DNA of 64,000 nt. Origin: Streptomyces sp. NBC_00659 (GTDB taxonomy: Bacteria > Actinomycetota > Actinomycetes > Streptomycetales > Streptomycetaceae). This document shows positions 16,955 through 25,574 of the stretch, one piece after another. The notes beneath the pieces are model-generated. The model did not search any database, had not been told where the DNA came from, and saw only the letters and a list, made by a program, of their open reading frames with translations. The translations under genes and the position numbers were made by a program. Numbering within the stretch: position 1 is the first letter of the stretch; the number at the start of each line of letters is the position of its first letter. Location of the stretch: contig NZ_CP109031.1 of the NCBI RefSeq assembly GCF_036226925.1, positions 7,564,001-7,628,000 on the forward strand, read 5' to 3'.

Positions 16955-17920
16955 TCAGGCCTCCGGGGCTTCGAACGAGGTGGTGCGCTGCATGCCGGCG
17001 GCCCGGCCCTTGCCCGAGATGACGAGCGCCATCTTGCGGCTGGCCTCGTCGATCATCTCGTCACCGAGCATCGCGGAGCCCTTCTTGCCGCCCGCCTCGG
17101 ACGTGTAGTAGTCGTACGCGTCCAGGATCAGCTCGGCGTGGTCGAAGTCCTCCTGCGAGGGGGAGAAGATCTCGTTCGAGGCCTCCACCTGACCCGGGTG
17201 CAGCACCCACTTGCCGTCGAAGCCGAGGGCGGCGGCGCGCTGGGCGACCGCGCGGTAGCCGTCGATGTTGCGGATCTGGAGGTAGGGACCGTCGATCGCC
17301 TGGAGGTTGTTGGCGCGCGCGGCCATCAGGATCTTCATCAGGATGTAGTGGTAGGCGTCCGCCGGGTAGCCGGGCGGCTGCTCACCCACGACGAGCGACT
17401 TCATGTTGATCGACGCCATGAAGTCGGCCGGGCCGAAGATGATCGTCTCCACGCGCTGCGAGGCCGTGGCGATCTCGTTGACGTTGTTCAGGCCCTGGGC
17501 GTTCTCGATCTGCGCCTCGATGCCGATCTTGCCGACCTCGAAGCCCATCGTCTTCTCGATCTGCGTCAGCAGCAGATCCAGCGCCACGACCTGCTGGGCC
17601 GTCTGGACCTTCGGCAGCATGATGCAGTCGAGGTTCTGGCCGGCGCCCTCGACGACCGTGACGACATCGCGGTACGTCCACTCGGTGGTCCAGTCGTTGA
17701 CGCGCACGACCCGCGTCTTGCCGGTCCAGTCACCCTCGTTGAGGAACTTGACGATGGTGTGCCGGGCGTCGGGCTTGGCCAGCGGCGCGCACGCGTCCTC
17801 CAGGTCCAGGAAGACCTGGTCCGCGGGGAGCCCCTGGGCCTTCTCCAGGAAGCGGGGGTTGCTGCCCGGCACCGCCAGGCAGGAACGTCGCGGACGCAGA
17901 CGGTTGACGGGCGTGGTCAT
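16955..17920 (-). CDS. HpcH/HpaI citrate-lyase-beta-like, malyl/methylmalyl-CoA lyase
   Basis: A 321-residue TIM-barrel lyase. Family blocks are RRSCLAVPGSNPRFLEKA, FLDLEDACAP (metal-binding Glu/Asp) and GIEAQIENAQGLNNVNEIA. In this operon it should split beta-methylmalyl-CoA into glyoxylate and propionyl-CoA. ATG 17920 follows TGGAGGTCCCC and overlaps the mutase stop by four bases. Length and motifs are normal, so activity is likely. Confidence 0.88.
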   Translation of the reverse strand: MTTPVNRLRPRRSCLAVPGSNPRFLEKAQGLPADQVFLDLEDACAPLAKPDARHTIVKFLNEGDWTGKTRVVRVNDWTTEWTYRDVVTVVEGAGQNLDCIMLPKVQTAQQVVALDLLLTQIEKTMGFEVGKIGIEAQIENAQGLNNVNEIATASQRVETIIFGPADFMASINMKSLVVGEQPPGYPADAYHYILMKILMAARANNLQAIDGPYLQIRNIDGYRAVAQRAAALGFDGKWVLHPGQVEASNEIFSPSQEDFDHAELILDAYDYYTSEAGGKKGSAMLGDEMIDEASRKMALVISGKGRAAGMQRTTSFEAPEA

Positions 17921-19965
17921 GCGGGGACCTCCAGGGGGTCGAGCTTGTTCGCTTTCCGGATCTCGTCGACGATACGGCCGATGATTCCGGTGATGTCGAA
18001 GTCCTTCGGTGTGAAGACCGCGGCCACTCCTGCGGCCCGCAGCTGTTCGGCGTCGGCGTTCGGGATGATCCCGCCCGCGATCACCGGAATGTCGCCCGCG
18101 CCGGCCGCGCGCATCTTCTCCAGGACGTCCGGCACCAGCTGGGCGTGCGAGCCGGACAGGATGGACAGGCCGACAGCGTGCACGTCCTCGGCCACGGCCG
18201 CGTCCACGATCTGCTCCGGGGTGAGCCGGATGCCCTGGTAGACCACCTCGAACCCGGCGTCGCGGGCCCGCACGGCGATCTGCTCGGCGCCGTTGGAGTG
18301 CCCGTCCAGGCCCGGCTTGCCCACCAGGAACCGGAGGTTGCCGACGTTCATGTCCTTGGCGGTCAGCTCCACCTTGCGGCGCACCAGGGCGAGCGCGGTG
18401 CCCTCCTCGGCGGTGACCGCGACGGGCGCCGACGAGACACCGGTCGGGGCACGGAACTCGCCGAACACCTCGCGCAGGGCCCCGGCCCACTCGCCGGTGG
18501 TGACACCGGCGCGGGCGCACTCCAGGGTGGCCTCCATGAGGTTGGCGGTGCCCTTCGCGGCCTCCTTCAGCCGCTCCAGCGCCTTGCACGGGCGCGGGTG
18601 GTTGAAGGGCGGCTGGTAGCGCGTGTCGCGCCAGGTCCCCAGCGCGGAGATCACCCGGGCCTCGACCGCCGGGTCGACCGTCATGATCGCCGCGTCCAGG
18701 TCGGCGGTGAGCGGGTTCGGCTCGGTCGACTGGAAGATGTTGACGCCGACGATCTTGTCGGTGCCGCCCTCGATACGGCCCCGGCGCTCGGCGTGCGAGG
18801 AGACGAGCTGCGACTTGAGGTAGCCGGACTCGACGGCGGCCATCGCGCCGCCCATCGCCTCGATCCGGTCGATCTCGGCCAGCGACTCCTCGACGAGGGC
18901 CGTCACCTTGGCCTCGATGACGTGCGAGCCCTCGAAGATGTCCTCGTACTCCAGCAGGTCGCTCTCGTGCGCCAGCACCTGCTGGATGCGCAGCGACCAC
19001 TGCTGGTCCCACGGGCGGGGCAGGCCCAGCGCCTCGTTCCAGGCGGGCAGTTGGACGGCACGCGCGCGGGCGTCCTTGGACAGGGTGACGGCCAGCATCT
19101 CCAGCACGATCCGCTGGACGTTGTTCTCCGGCTGCGCCTCGGTCAGGCCGAGGGAGTTGACCTGGACGCCGTACCGGAAGCGCCGCTGCTTGGGGTCCTC
19201 GATGCCGTACCGCTCGCGCGTGATCTTGTCCCAGATCCGCCCGAACGCCCGCATCTTGCACATCTCCTCGATGAAGCGGACACCCGCGTTCACGAAGAAG
19301 GAGATACGGGCCACGACCTCGCCCTTGCGGTCCTCGGCGATCTGCCCGGACGCGAACACCGCGTCCAGGACGGCGATCGCGGTGGACATCGCGTACGCGA
19401 TCTCCTGGACCGGCGTGGCGCCCGCCTCCTGCAGGTGGTAGCTGCAGATGTTGATCGGGTTCCACTTGGGGATGTGGTTGACCGTGTACGTGATCATGTC
19501 CGTCGTGAGACGGAGGGAGGGCACCGGCGGGAAGACGTGCGTCCCCCGCGAGAGGTACTCCTTCACGATGTCGTTCTGGGTCGTCCCCTGGAGCTTGGTG
19601 ATGTCGGCGCCCTGCTCCTCGGCGACGACCTGATAGAGCGCCAGCAGCCACATGGCGGTGGCGTTGATCGTCATCGAGGTGTTCATCTGCTCCAGGGGGA
19701 TGTCCTGGAACAGCCGGCGCATGTCACCGAGGTGGGAGACCGGCACGCCGACCCGGCCGACCTCGCCGCGGGCGAGGATGTGGTCGGGGTCGTAGCCGGT
19801 CTGCGTCGGCAGGTCGAAGGCCACGGAGAGCCCTGTCTGCCCCTTGGCGAGGTTGCGCCGGTACAACTCGTTGGACGCCTCGGCCGTGGAGTGGCCGGCG
19901 TACGTCCGCATGAGCCACGGCCGGTCCTTGACCTTCTGCCCGTCGGCTGTCTGACGCTCTGTCAT
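17917..19965 (-). CDS. meaA: Ethylmalonyl-CoA mutase (B12-dependent)
   Basis: A 682-residue adenosylcobalamin mutase that rearranges ethylmalonyl-CoA to methylsuccinyl-CoA. The N-terminal substrate barrel carries GLSVAFDLPTQTGYDPD. The C-terminal cobalamin domain has D554-G-H556-S-N-G559 (DxHxxG), SIL at about 601 and VIAGGIIP, all intact. It is the single-chain MeaA type that binds both substrate and cobalamin in one polypeptide. Ten bases separate it from ccr upstream. Annotation as methylmalonyl-CoA mutase would be a common error; the ccr linkage argues for ethylmalonyl-CoA. Confidence 0.92.
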   Translation of the reverse strand: MTERQTADGQKVKDRPWLMRTYAGHSTAEASNELYRRNLAKGQTGLSVAFDLPTQTGYDPDHILARGEVGRVGVPVSHLGDMRRLFQDIPLEQMNTSMTINATAMWLLALYQVVAEEQGADITKLQGTTQNDIVKEYLSRGTHVFPPVPSLRLTTDMITYTVNHIPKWNPINICSYHLQEAGATPVQEIAYAMSTAIAVLDAVFASGQIAEDRKGEVVARISFFVNAGVRFIEEMCKMRAFGRIWDKITRERYGIEDPKQRRFRYGVQVNSLGLTEAQPENNVQRIVLEMLAVTLSKDARARAVQLPAWNEALGLPRPWDQQWSLRIQQVLAHESDLLEYEDIFEGSHVIEAKVTALVEESLAEIDRIEAMGGAMAAVESGYLKSQLVSSHAERRGRIEGGTDKIVGVNIFQSTEPNPLTADLDAAIMTVDPAVEARVISALGTWRDTRYQPPFNHPRPCKALERLKEAAKGTANLMEATLECARAGVTTGEWAGALREVFGEFRAPTGVSSAPVAVTAEEGTALALVRRKVELTAKDMNVGNLRFLVGKPGLDGHSNGAEQIAVRARDAGFEVVYQGIRLTPEQIVDAAVAEDVHAVGLSILSGSHAQLVPDVLEKMRAAGAGDIPVIAGGIIPNADAEQLRAAGVAAVFTPKDFDITGIIGRIVDEIRKANKLDPLEVPA

Positions 19966-19974
19966 GGATGGACC

Positions 19975-21312
19975 TCAGACGTTCCGGAAGCGGTTGATGG
20001 CGTCGATGTGCTGGGCGCGCTTCTCCTGGTCGCGCACGCCCAGGCCCTCCTCGGGCGCCAGCGCGAGCACGCCGACCTTGCCCTGGTGGAGGTTGCGGTG
20101 CACGTCGTAGGCGGCCTGCCCGGTGTCCTCCAGGGAGTAGACCTTGGAGAGCGTCGGGTGGATCTTGCCCTTGGCGACGAGCCGGTTGGCCTCCCAGGCC
20201 TCGCGGTAGTTCGCGAAGTGCGAGCCGATGATCCGCTTCAGCGACATCCACAGGTAGCGGTTGTCGTACTCGTGCATGTAGCCCGAGGTCGAGGCGCAGG
20301 TGGTGATGGTGCCGCCCTTGCGGGTGACGTAGACCGAGGCGCCGAAGGTCTCACGGCCCGGGTGCTCGAAGACGATGTCGATGTCCTCGCCGCCGGTGAA
20401 CTCGCGGATGCGCTTGCCGAAGCGCTTCCACTCCTTCGGGTCCTGGGTGTGCTCGTCCTTCCAGAACTTGTAGCCCTCGGCGTTGCGGTCGATGATCGCC
20501 TCGGCGCCCATCGAGCGGCAGATGTCCGCCTTCTGCTCGCTGGAGACGACGCAGATCGGGTTGGCACCGCCGGCGAGCGCGAACTGCGTGGCGTACGAGC
20601 CGAGTCCGCCGCTCGCGCCCCAGATCAGGACGTTGTCGCCCTGCTTCATGCCGGCGCCGTTGCGGGAGACGAGCTGCCGGTAGGCGGTGGAGTTCACCAG
20701 CCCGGGGGCGGCGGCCTCCTCCCAGCTCAGGTGGTCCGGCTTGGGCATCAGCTGGTTGGACTTGACGAGCGCGATCTCGGCGAGGCCGCCGAAGTTGGTC
20801 TCGAAGCCCCAGATGCGCTGCTCGGGGTCGAGCATCGTGTCGTTGTGGCCGTCGGAGGACTCCAGCTCGACGGACAGACAGTGCGCGACGACCTCGTCGC
20901 CGGGCTTCCAGGAGTTGACTCCCGGGCCGGTGCGCAGGACGACGCCCGCGAGGTCCGAACCGATGATGTGGTACGGCAGGTCGTGGCGCTTGCTGAGGTC
21001 GCTGAGCCGCCCGTAGCGCTCCAGGAAGTTGAAGGTCGACACCGGCTCGAAGATCGACGTCCAGACCGAGTTGTAGTTCACGGAGGAGGCCATCACCGCG
21101 ACCAGGGCCTCGCCCGGGCCGAGTTCCGGCACCGGAACGTCGTCCAGGTGGATCGACTTGCGGGGGTCCTTGTCGCGGCTGCTGAGCCCGGCGAACATCT
21201 CCGTCTCGTCCTTGTGCACGGTGATCGCGCGGTAGGACTCGGGGAGCGGAATTGCGGCGAAGTCGGCGGCCGTGGCCGTCTGCGACTGAATCGCGTCCAG
21301 GATTTCCTTCAC
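19975..21312 (-). CDS. ccr: Crotonyl-CoA carboxylase/reductase
   Basis: A 445-residue NADPH-dependent medium-chain reductase that reductively carboxylates crotonyl-CoA to ethylmalonyl-CoA, key to acetyl-CoA assimilation and polyketide extender supply. The CO2-holding residues described for the Kitasatospora enzyme occur at the same numbers here: N81, F170, E171 and H365. The cofactor loop is WGASGGLGSYATQFA. GTG 21312 follows CGGAGGCAACACC. The leader is about 215 bases if the promoter at 21536-21564 is used. It is the first gene of the minus-strand operon. Confidence 0.95.
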   Translation of the reverse strand: MKEILDAIQSQTATAADFAAIPLPESYRAITVHKDETEMFAGLSSRDKDPRKSIHLDDVPVPELGPGEALVAVMASSVNYNSVWTSIFEPVSTFNFLERYGRLSDLSKRHDLPYHIIGSDLAGVVLRTGPGVNSWKPGDEVVAHCLSVELESSDGHNDTMLDPEQRIWGFETNFGGLAEIALVKSNQLMPKPDHLSWEEAAAPGLVNSTAYRQLVSRNGAGMKQGDNVLIWGASGGLGSYATQFALAGGANPICVVSSEQKADICRSMGAEAIIDRNAEGYKFWKDEHTQDPKEWKRFGKRIREFTGGEDIDIVFEHPGRETFGASVYVTRKGGTITTCASTSGYMHEYDNRYLWMSLKRIIGSHFANYREAWEANRLVAKGKIHPTLSKVYSLEDTGQAAYDVHRNLHQGKVGVLALAPEEGLGVRDQEKRAQHIDAINRFRNV

Positions 21313-21535
21313 GGTGTTGCCTCCGGCGATGCGCGTTCTGAGGGGGAACGCTGAGGGTTACGTCGGTGCTGCTGAGGGGTGTGCCGTCGGTTCGGCGGAG
21401 GTGGTGCTGTGGCGGCGCTGTGGTTGGCGCGGGAGGTTGCCTGTGACGCAGGCGTCCGGGCGCGCAGGCCCATGGGGCTTGCGGGGACAGCCGGCGTACG
21501 TATGGTCTCTGCACGCCGGCCGCCCGGACTCCTTC

Positions 21536-21564
21536 AACGTATGGCACGCCGTGTCACCTGACAA
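21536..21564 (-). promoter_or_regulatory. Housekeeping-type promoter for the ccr operon
   Basis: Reading the minus strand, TTGTCA (21564-21559) and TACGTT (21541-21536) are separated by 17 bases, a good match to the vegetative sigma consensus. Transcription would begin near 21529. Confidence 0.55.
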
Positions 21565-21596
21565 GGCACGGAGTGCCAGAAGTTGCGCTCAGGTGA
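21554..21596. promoter_or_regulatory. Nested inverted repeats overlapping the ccr -35 box
   Basis: TCACCTGA (21554-21561) and its exact complement TCAGGTGA (21589-21596) flank a second inverted repeat, GGCAC-GGA-GTGCC (21565-21577). The inner half of the outer repeat overlaps the -35 hexamer, a classic repressor position. The TetR-family gene next door is the obvious candidate binder. Confidence 0.45.
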
Positions 21597-21668
21597 AATC
21601 TTTACGTAACAAGTGAGCGATGATCGATCGGATCGGGGTGCAAAGCACTCAAAGCGGGGCACAAAAAA

Positions 21669-21701
21669 CGCCGGACGCGCTCGAAGTGAGCGTGTCCGGC
21701 G
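21669..21701 (-). terminator. Intrinsic terminator after the TetR gene
   Basis: A 14-bp stem with one G-T wobble and a five-base loop is followed on the minus strand by six T residues (AAAAAA at 21663-21668 on the plus strand), a full rho-independent terminator. It isolates the regulator gene from ccr. Confidence 0.88.
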
Positions 21702-21740
21702 CGCGGTCGGAGAAGTGGGCCGTCGATGTGCGGCGGGTCG

Positions 21741-22553
21741 CTACGACCGTTCCTTGAGAGCCTGCTCGATGGTGCGCATCACCTGGTCCAGCGGTGCGTC
21801 GACTCGGGCGACGGTCACCAGGACGTCCCCTTCGGTGAAGGACGACGCCGGCGCCTGTCGCGGCGCGGTCTCCCGTCCCGCGCCGATCCCGGTGCCGAAG
21901 GTCTTGCGGACGATCGCGAAGGCGTGGTCCAGCTGGGACTCCACGTCGCCCTGGCCGCCGGCCCGAAGCCACCGCCGCAGGACGTGGTTGTGGGCCGTGA
22001 CCACGGCCGACGCGGCGACCTCGGCGAGCAGCGGATCGTCGTTGGCGTCGTCGTCGTGCGCGTGCTCGTCGAAATGGCCCAGCAGATAGCGCGTGAAGAG
22101 CCGCTCGTAGCGGGCCACCGAGGCGATCTCGGCCTCGCGCAGCGTCGGCACCTCGCGCGTCAGCTTGTAGCGGGAGACGGAGATCTCCGGCTGGGCCGCG
22201 TACATCTTCATGACTTCCTTGATGCCGCGGCACACGGTGTCGAGCGGATGCTCGTGCGGGGGCGCCGCGTTCAGCACCGCCTCGGCCCGGATCAGGGTGT
22301 CGTCGTGATCGGGGAAGATCGCCTCTTCCTTGGAGCGGAAGTGGCGGAAGAACGTCCGGCGGGCCACTCCGGCCTGGGCCGCGATCTCGTCGACGGTGGT
22401 CGCCTCGTACCCCTTGGCGGCGAACAGCTCCATGGCCGCGGCCGCCAGTTCCCGGCGCATCTTGAGGCGTTGGGCCGCCGCGCGACTGCCCGCGGCGCTC
22501 TCCGGCGCGTCGGGCGTGGCTGGTGTACGTGAGGACTTGGCGGGCTGGGGCAT
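21741..22553 (-). CDS. TetR-family transcriptional regulator
   Basis: A 270-residue regulator with an N-terminal TetR DNA-binding domain (about residues 30-80): RRELAAAAMELFAAKGYEATTVDEIA then AGVARRTFFRHFRSKEEAIF. The ligand domain is long and contains a histidine/aspartate-rich patch (HFDEHAHDDDANDD). ATG 22553 lacks a ribosome site but has TACGTT exactly six bases upstream (22560-22565), as in leaderless Streptomyces transcripts. It sits between ccr and the hydroxyacyl-CoA dehydrogenase gene, so control of this pathway is likely. Confidence 0.9.
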   Translation of the reverse strand: MPQPAKSSRTPATPDAPESAAGSRAAAQRLKMRRELAAAAMELFAAKGYEATTVDEIAAQAGVARRTFFRHFRSKEEAIFPDHDDTLIRAEAVLNAAPPHEHPLDTVCRGIKEVMKMYAAQPEISVSRYKLTREVPTLREAEIASVARYERLFTRYLLGHFDEHAHDDDANDDPLLAEVAASAVVTAHNHVLRRWLRAGGQGDVESQLDHAFAIVRKTFGTGIGAGRETAPRQAPASSFTEGDVLVTVARVDAPLDQVMRTIEQALKERS

Positions 22554-22689
22554 GCCCCGAACGTACTGCATGTGCGCAGGGGAGCGCGCATGTCCGGGGA
22601 TCCCCCCGCCCTGGAAGGGCGGGGGGTGTCCGGCGGGGCCCAGCAGTCCGCCCCAGTCGGCGTCGTCCGCGAACCAGTCGCCCGGACGC

Positions 22690-24495
22690 TCAGCGGCGGG
22701 CATATTCGCGGAAGCCGCGGCCCGTCTTGCGGCCGAGGCAGCCCGCGGCCACCAGGTGCTCCAGAAGCGGAGCGGGGGCGAGTCCCGGGTCCCGGAACTC
22801 GCGGTGCAGGACCTTCTCGATGGCCAGCGAGACATCGAGCCCGACCACGTCGAGCAGTTCGAAGGGCCCCATCGGGTAGCCGCCGCCCAGCTTCATCGCC
22901 GCGTCGATGTCGTCCAGCGAGGCGTAGTGCTCCTGCACCATCTTGATCGCGTTGTTCAGGTACGGGAACAGCAGCGCGTTCACGATGAAGCCGGCCCGGT
23001 CACCGCAGTCCACCGGGTGCTTGCGGATCTTCGCGCAGACCTCGCGCACCGTGGCGTGCACGTCGTCCGCGGTCAGCACGGTCCGCACGACCTCGACGAG
23101 CTTCATCGCCGGGGCCGGGTTGAAGAAGTGCATGCCGATGACGTCCTGCGGGCGCGAGGTGGCGCGGGCGCAGGCGACGACGGGCAGCGAGGAGGTGGTG
23201 GTGGCGAGGATCGCGCCGGGCTTGCAGACCTTGTCGAACGTGCCGAACAGCTGCTGCTTGACCTCCAGGTCCTCGGCGACCGCCTCCAGCGCCAGGTCCA
23301 CGTCGGCGAAGTCGTCGTAGCTGCCGGTCGGCGTGATCAGCTCCAGGGTCCGCGCCGCCGCCTCGGCCGTCATCCGGCCCTTGTCGACAGAGCGGTTGAG
23401 TGACTTGCCGATACGGGCCTTCGCGGTCTGCGCCTTCTCCTCCGTACGGGCGGCGAGGACGACCTCGTACCCGGCCTTGGCGAAGACCTCGGCGATCCCG
23501 GAGGCCATCGTGCCGGAGCCGGCCACACCCACCGAGCGGACCGTGCGCCCCTCCGCCAGGACGGCACCCTCCAGCGGCGTCAGCGCGTCCCGCACGACGG
23601 CGTCGCTGCCGGGGGCCTCGTACGAGTAGAAGCCGCGGCCGGACTTGCGCCCGGTCAGGCCCGCCTCGCTGAGCTGCTTGAGGATGGGCGCGGGGGCGTG
23701 CAGCCGGTCGTGCGACTCGGAGTACATCGCTTCCAGGACGGTCCGCGCGGTGTCCACGCCGATCAGGTCGAGCAGCGCGAGCGGGCCCATGGGCAGTCCG
23801 CAGCCGAGCTTCATCGCCGCGTCGATGTCCTCGCGGGAGGCGTACTTCGCCTCGTACATCGCGGCCGCCTGGTTGAGGTAGCCGAAGAGCAGCCCGTCGG
23901 CGACGAAACCGGGGCGGTCGCCCACCGCGACGGGCTCCTTCCCGAGCTCCAGCGCCAGGTCGGTGACCGCGGCCACGGCCGTCGGCGCGGTCAGCACCGA
24001 GGAGACGACCTCGACGAGCTTCATCGCGGGCGCCGGGTTGAAGAAGTGCAGGCCGAGCACGCGCTCGGGGTGCGCCGAGTCGGCGGCCAGACGCGTCACG
24101 GACAGCGCGTTGGTGCCCGTCGCGAGGATCGCCTCGCGGCGCACGATGCCGTCGAGCGCCCGGAAGACCTGCTGCTTGATCTCGTACGACTCCGGGGTCA
24201 CCTCGATGACGAGGTCGGCGTCGGCGGCGGCCGCGAGGTCGGTGAAGGTACGGAAGCGGGCGAGGGCGTCGGTGCGCTCCGCGTCGCTCATGTGCTCGCG
24301 TCGCACGGCGCGGGCGGTGGAGGCTTCGAGGGTTGCCACGGCCTGGGCGGCCGCGGCCTCGCTGATGTCGATGCCGATCACGTCACGGCCGGCCCGGGCC
24401 AGGACTTCGGCGATGCCGGTGCCCATGGTGCCGAGGCCGACGACGGCGACGGTCTTCAGCGGGGACAGAGGGGTGTCGGACAGGGGAGTGGCCAT
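22690..24495 (-). CDS. Tandem-duplicated 3-hydroxyacyl-CoA dehydrogenase
   Basis: A 601-residue NAD(P)-dependent enzyme made of two complete 3-hydroxybutyryl-CoA dehydrogenase modules. The first has GLGTMG at 20-25, HFFNPAPAMKLVEVV and PMGPLALLDLIG. The second repeats them as GSGTMASG (about 325), HFFNPAPAMKLVEVV and PMGPFELLDVVG. The first module has ATGTNALSV where the second has ATTTSSLPV, so one catalytic Ser region has diverged. It probably interconverts acetoacetyl-CoA and 3-hydroxybutyryl-CoA to supply crotonyl-CoA for ccr. ATG 24495 follows TGGAG. Confidence 0.9.
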   Translation of the reverse strand: MATPLSDTPLSPLKTVAVVGLGTMGTGIAEVLARAGRDVIGIDISEAAAAQAVATLEASTARAVRREHMSDAERTDALARFRTFTDLAAAADADLVIEVTPESYEIKQQVFRALDGIVRREAILATGTNALSVTRLAADSAHPERVLGLHFFNPAPAMKLVEVVSSVLTAPTAVAAVTDLALELGKEPVAVGDRPGFVADGLLFGYLNQAAAMYEAKYASREDIDAAMKLGCGLPMGPLALLDLIGVDTARTVLEAMYSESHDRLHAPAPILKQLSEAGLTGRKSGRGFYSYEAPGSDAVVRDALTPLEGAVLAEGRTVRSVGVAGSGTMASGIAEVFAKAGYEVVLAARTEEKAQTAKARIGKSLNRSVDKGRMTAEAAARTLELITPTGSYDDFADVDLALEAVAEDLEVKQQLFGTFDKVCKPGAILATTTSSLPVVACARATSRPQDVIGMHFFNPAPAMKLVEVVRTVLTADDVHATVREVCAKIRKHPVDCGDRAGFIVNALLFPYLNNAIKMVQEHYASLDDIDAAMKLGGGYPMGPFELLDVVGLDVSLAIEKVLHREFRDPGLAPAPLLEHLVAAGCLGRKTGRGFREYARR

Positions 24496-24864
24496 CGCGG
24501 GACTCCAGAAAGTGGTGACGACTGAGGAGCGCACGCGGGTACGCCGACAGGCGCACACCGTGCGGAGGTTGCGGGTGTTTCCGGGCTGACGAGCGCACAC
24601 GCCCGGTGCCGTCCCGAAGCGCCGAGGAACGGGCGCCCATGGGCGGTGAAAGCCGACCGGCCCTGTCCCGGAGCCATGTCGTACTGAGGTACCTGAAGTA
24701 CCGAACCGACTGCTCTCACGGTGGCTGCGTCACCAGGCCACCGAGAGGTGAGACACGAGTGGGTAACTCGCTCGTCTGAGCTTAACCCGTCGGTAACGAG
24801 CGCGCCAGTCCCCGACTTTGTGATGTACGTCCCCGCACCTCATGGGCTTGCCTAAGCTCGGCCC
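24496..24864. other. Divergent intergenic region with short dyads
   Basis: No gene is supported in these 369 bases. Visible structure includes the dyad GGTAC-N5-GTACC (24688-24702) and the wider pair CGCTCGT (24769-24775) / ACGAGCG (24796-24802). TAAGCT at 24853-24858 lies six bases before the ATG at 24865, a likely -10 box of a leaderless transcript. Confidence 0.45.
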
Positions 24865-25449
24865 ATGGACGAAGCGTTGCGATCACTCACGGAGCGTCTA
24901 CGCGCCGAGGCCGGGGCCTCGGCCTCGGCGGCCTACGAACGTCTGGCGCGGACGGCGGACCCCGACGTGCTGGCCGCGGCGCTGACCGAGCCCGGACAGC
25001 CGCTCTGGGCGAGGGAGTTGGTCGCCTTCCGGCTCGGTACGGCAGGGGACCGGCGGGCCTTCGAAGCGCTCGTCCTGCTGCTCAACCACCGTGATCCGCA
25101 ACGCTGCGCGTCCGCCGCCCACGCCCTGGCCCGGCTCGGTGACCCGCGCACGGCCCGTGCCGCCGCGGCGCTCGCCACCAACGAGCTGCGGGTCGCGTAC
25201 GCGCTCCAGCCCGTACGGCTCCTGGTCGAACTGCGCGCGCCCGAGGCCGTACCCGCGCTGATCACCACCCTGGAGCGCAGACTGCGCCCGCACGACCCCT
25301 ACCGCAAGGTCGCCCTCGCGTGCGCGGAAGGTCTGGGCGTCCTGGGCGACGCCCGCGCCAGAAGGGTCCTGAACGAGGCGCTGGCCCACCCGGCGCTCGC
25401 GGAGGCGGCTGTACGCGCGCTGACCCGGCTGCCCGAGGATCAGGTCTAG
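24865..25449 (+). CDS. HEAT-repeat protein
   Basis: A 194-residue all-helical protein built from HEAT/armadillo-like repeats of about 30 residues, for example ALVLLLNHRDPQRCASAAHALARLGD and ALACAEGLGVLGDARARRVLNEAL. Such repeats serve as protein-protein scaffolds. No catalytic motif is visible. There is no ribosome site, but a -10-like TAAGCT lies six bases before the ATG, suggesting leaderless translation. Partner unknown. Confidence 0.82.
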   Translation: MDEALRSLTERLRAEAGASASAAYERLARTADPDVLAAALTEPGQPLWARELVAFRLGTAGDRRAFEALVLLLNHRDPQRCASAAHALARLGDPRTARAAAALATNELRVAYALQPVRLLVELRAPEAVPALITTLERRLRPHDPYRKVALACAEGLGVLGDARARRVLNEALAHPALAEAAVRALTRLPEDQV

Positions 25450-25455
25450 GGTTCG

Positions 25456-25515
25456 CGCCTGTGCCTGTTGCCTGCGCGTGCGCCTGTGCCTGCGCGTGCG
25501 CCTGTGCGTGGGTTC
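25456..25515. repeat. Low-complexity GCCTGTGCCTGCGCGTGC tract
   Basis: About three imperfect copies of an 18-base unit follow the HEAT gene stop. The 125-base spacer to the convergent GNAT gene contains nothing else recognisable. Confidence 0.7.
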
Positions 25516-25574
25516 GGGTGGGCCGGCGCGGGTGCCTGCGTCGCTGCCGGCGCACGCGGTCCGGCCCGCCTGCG

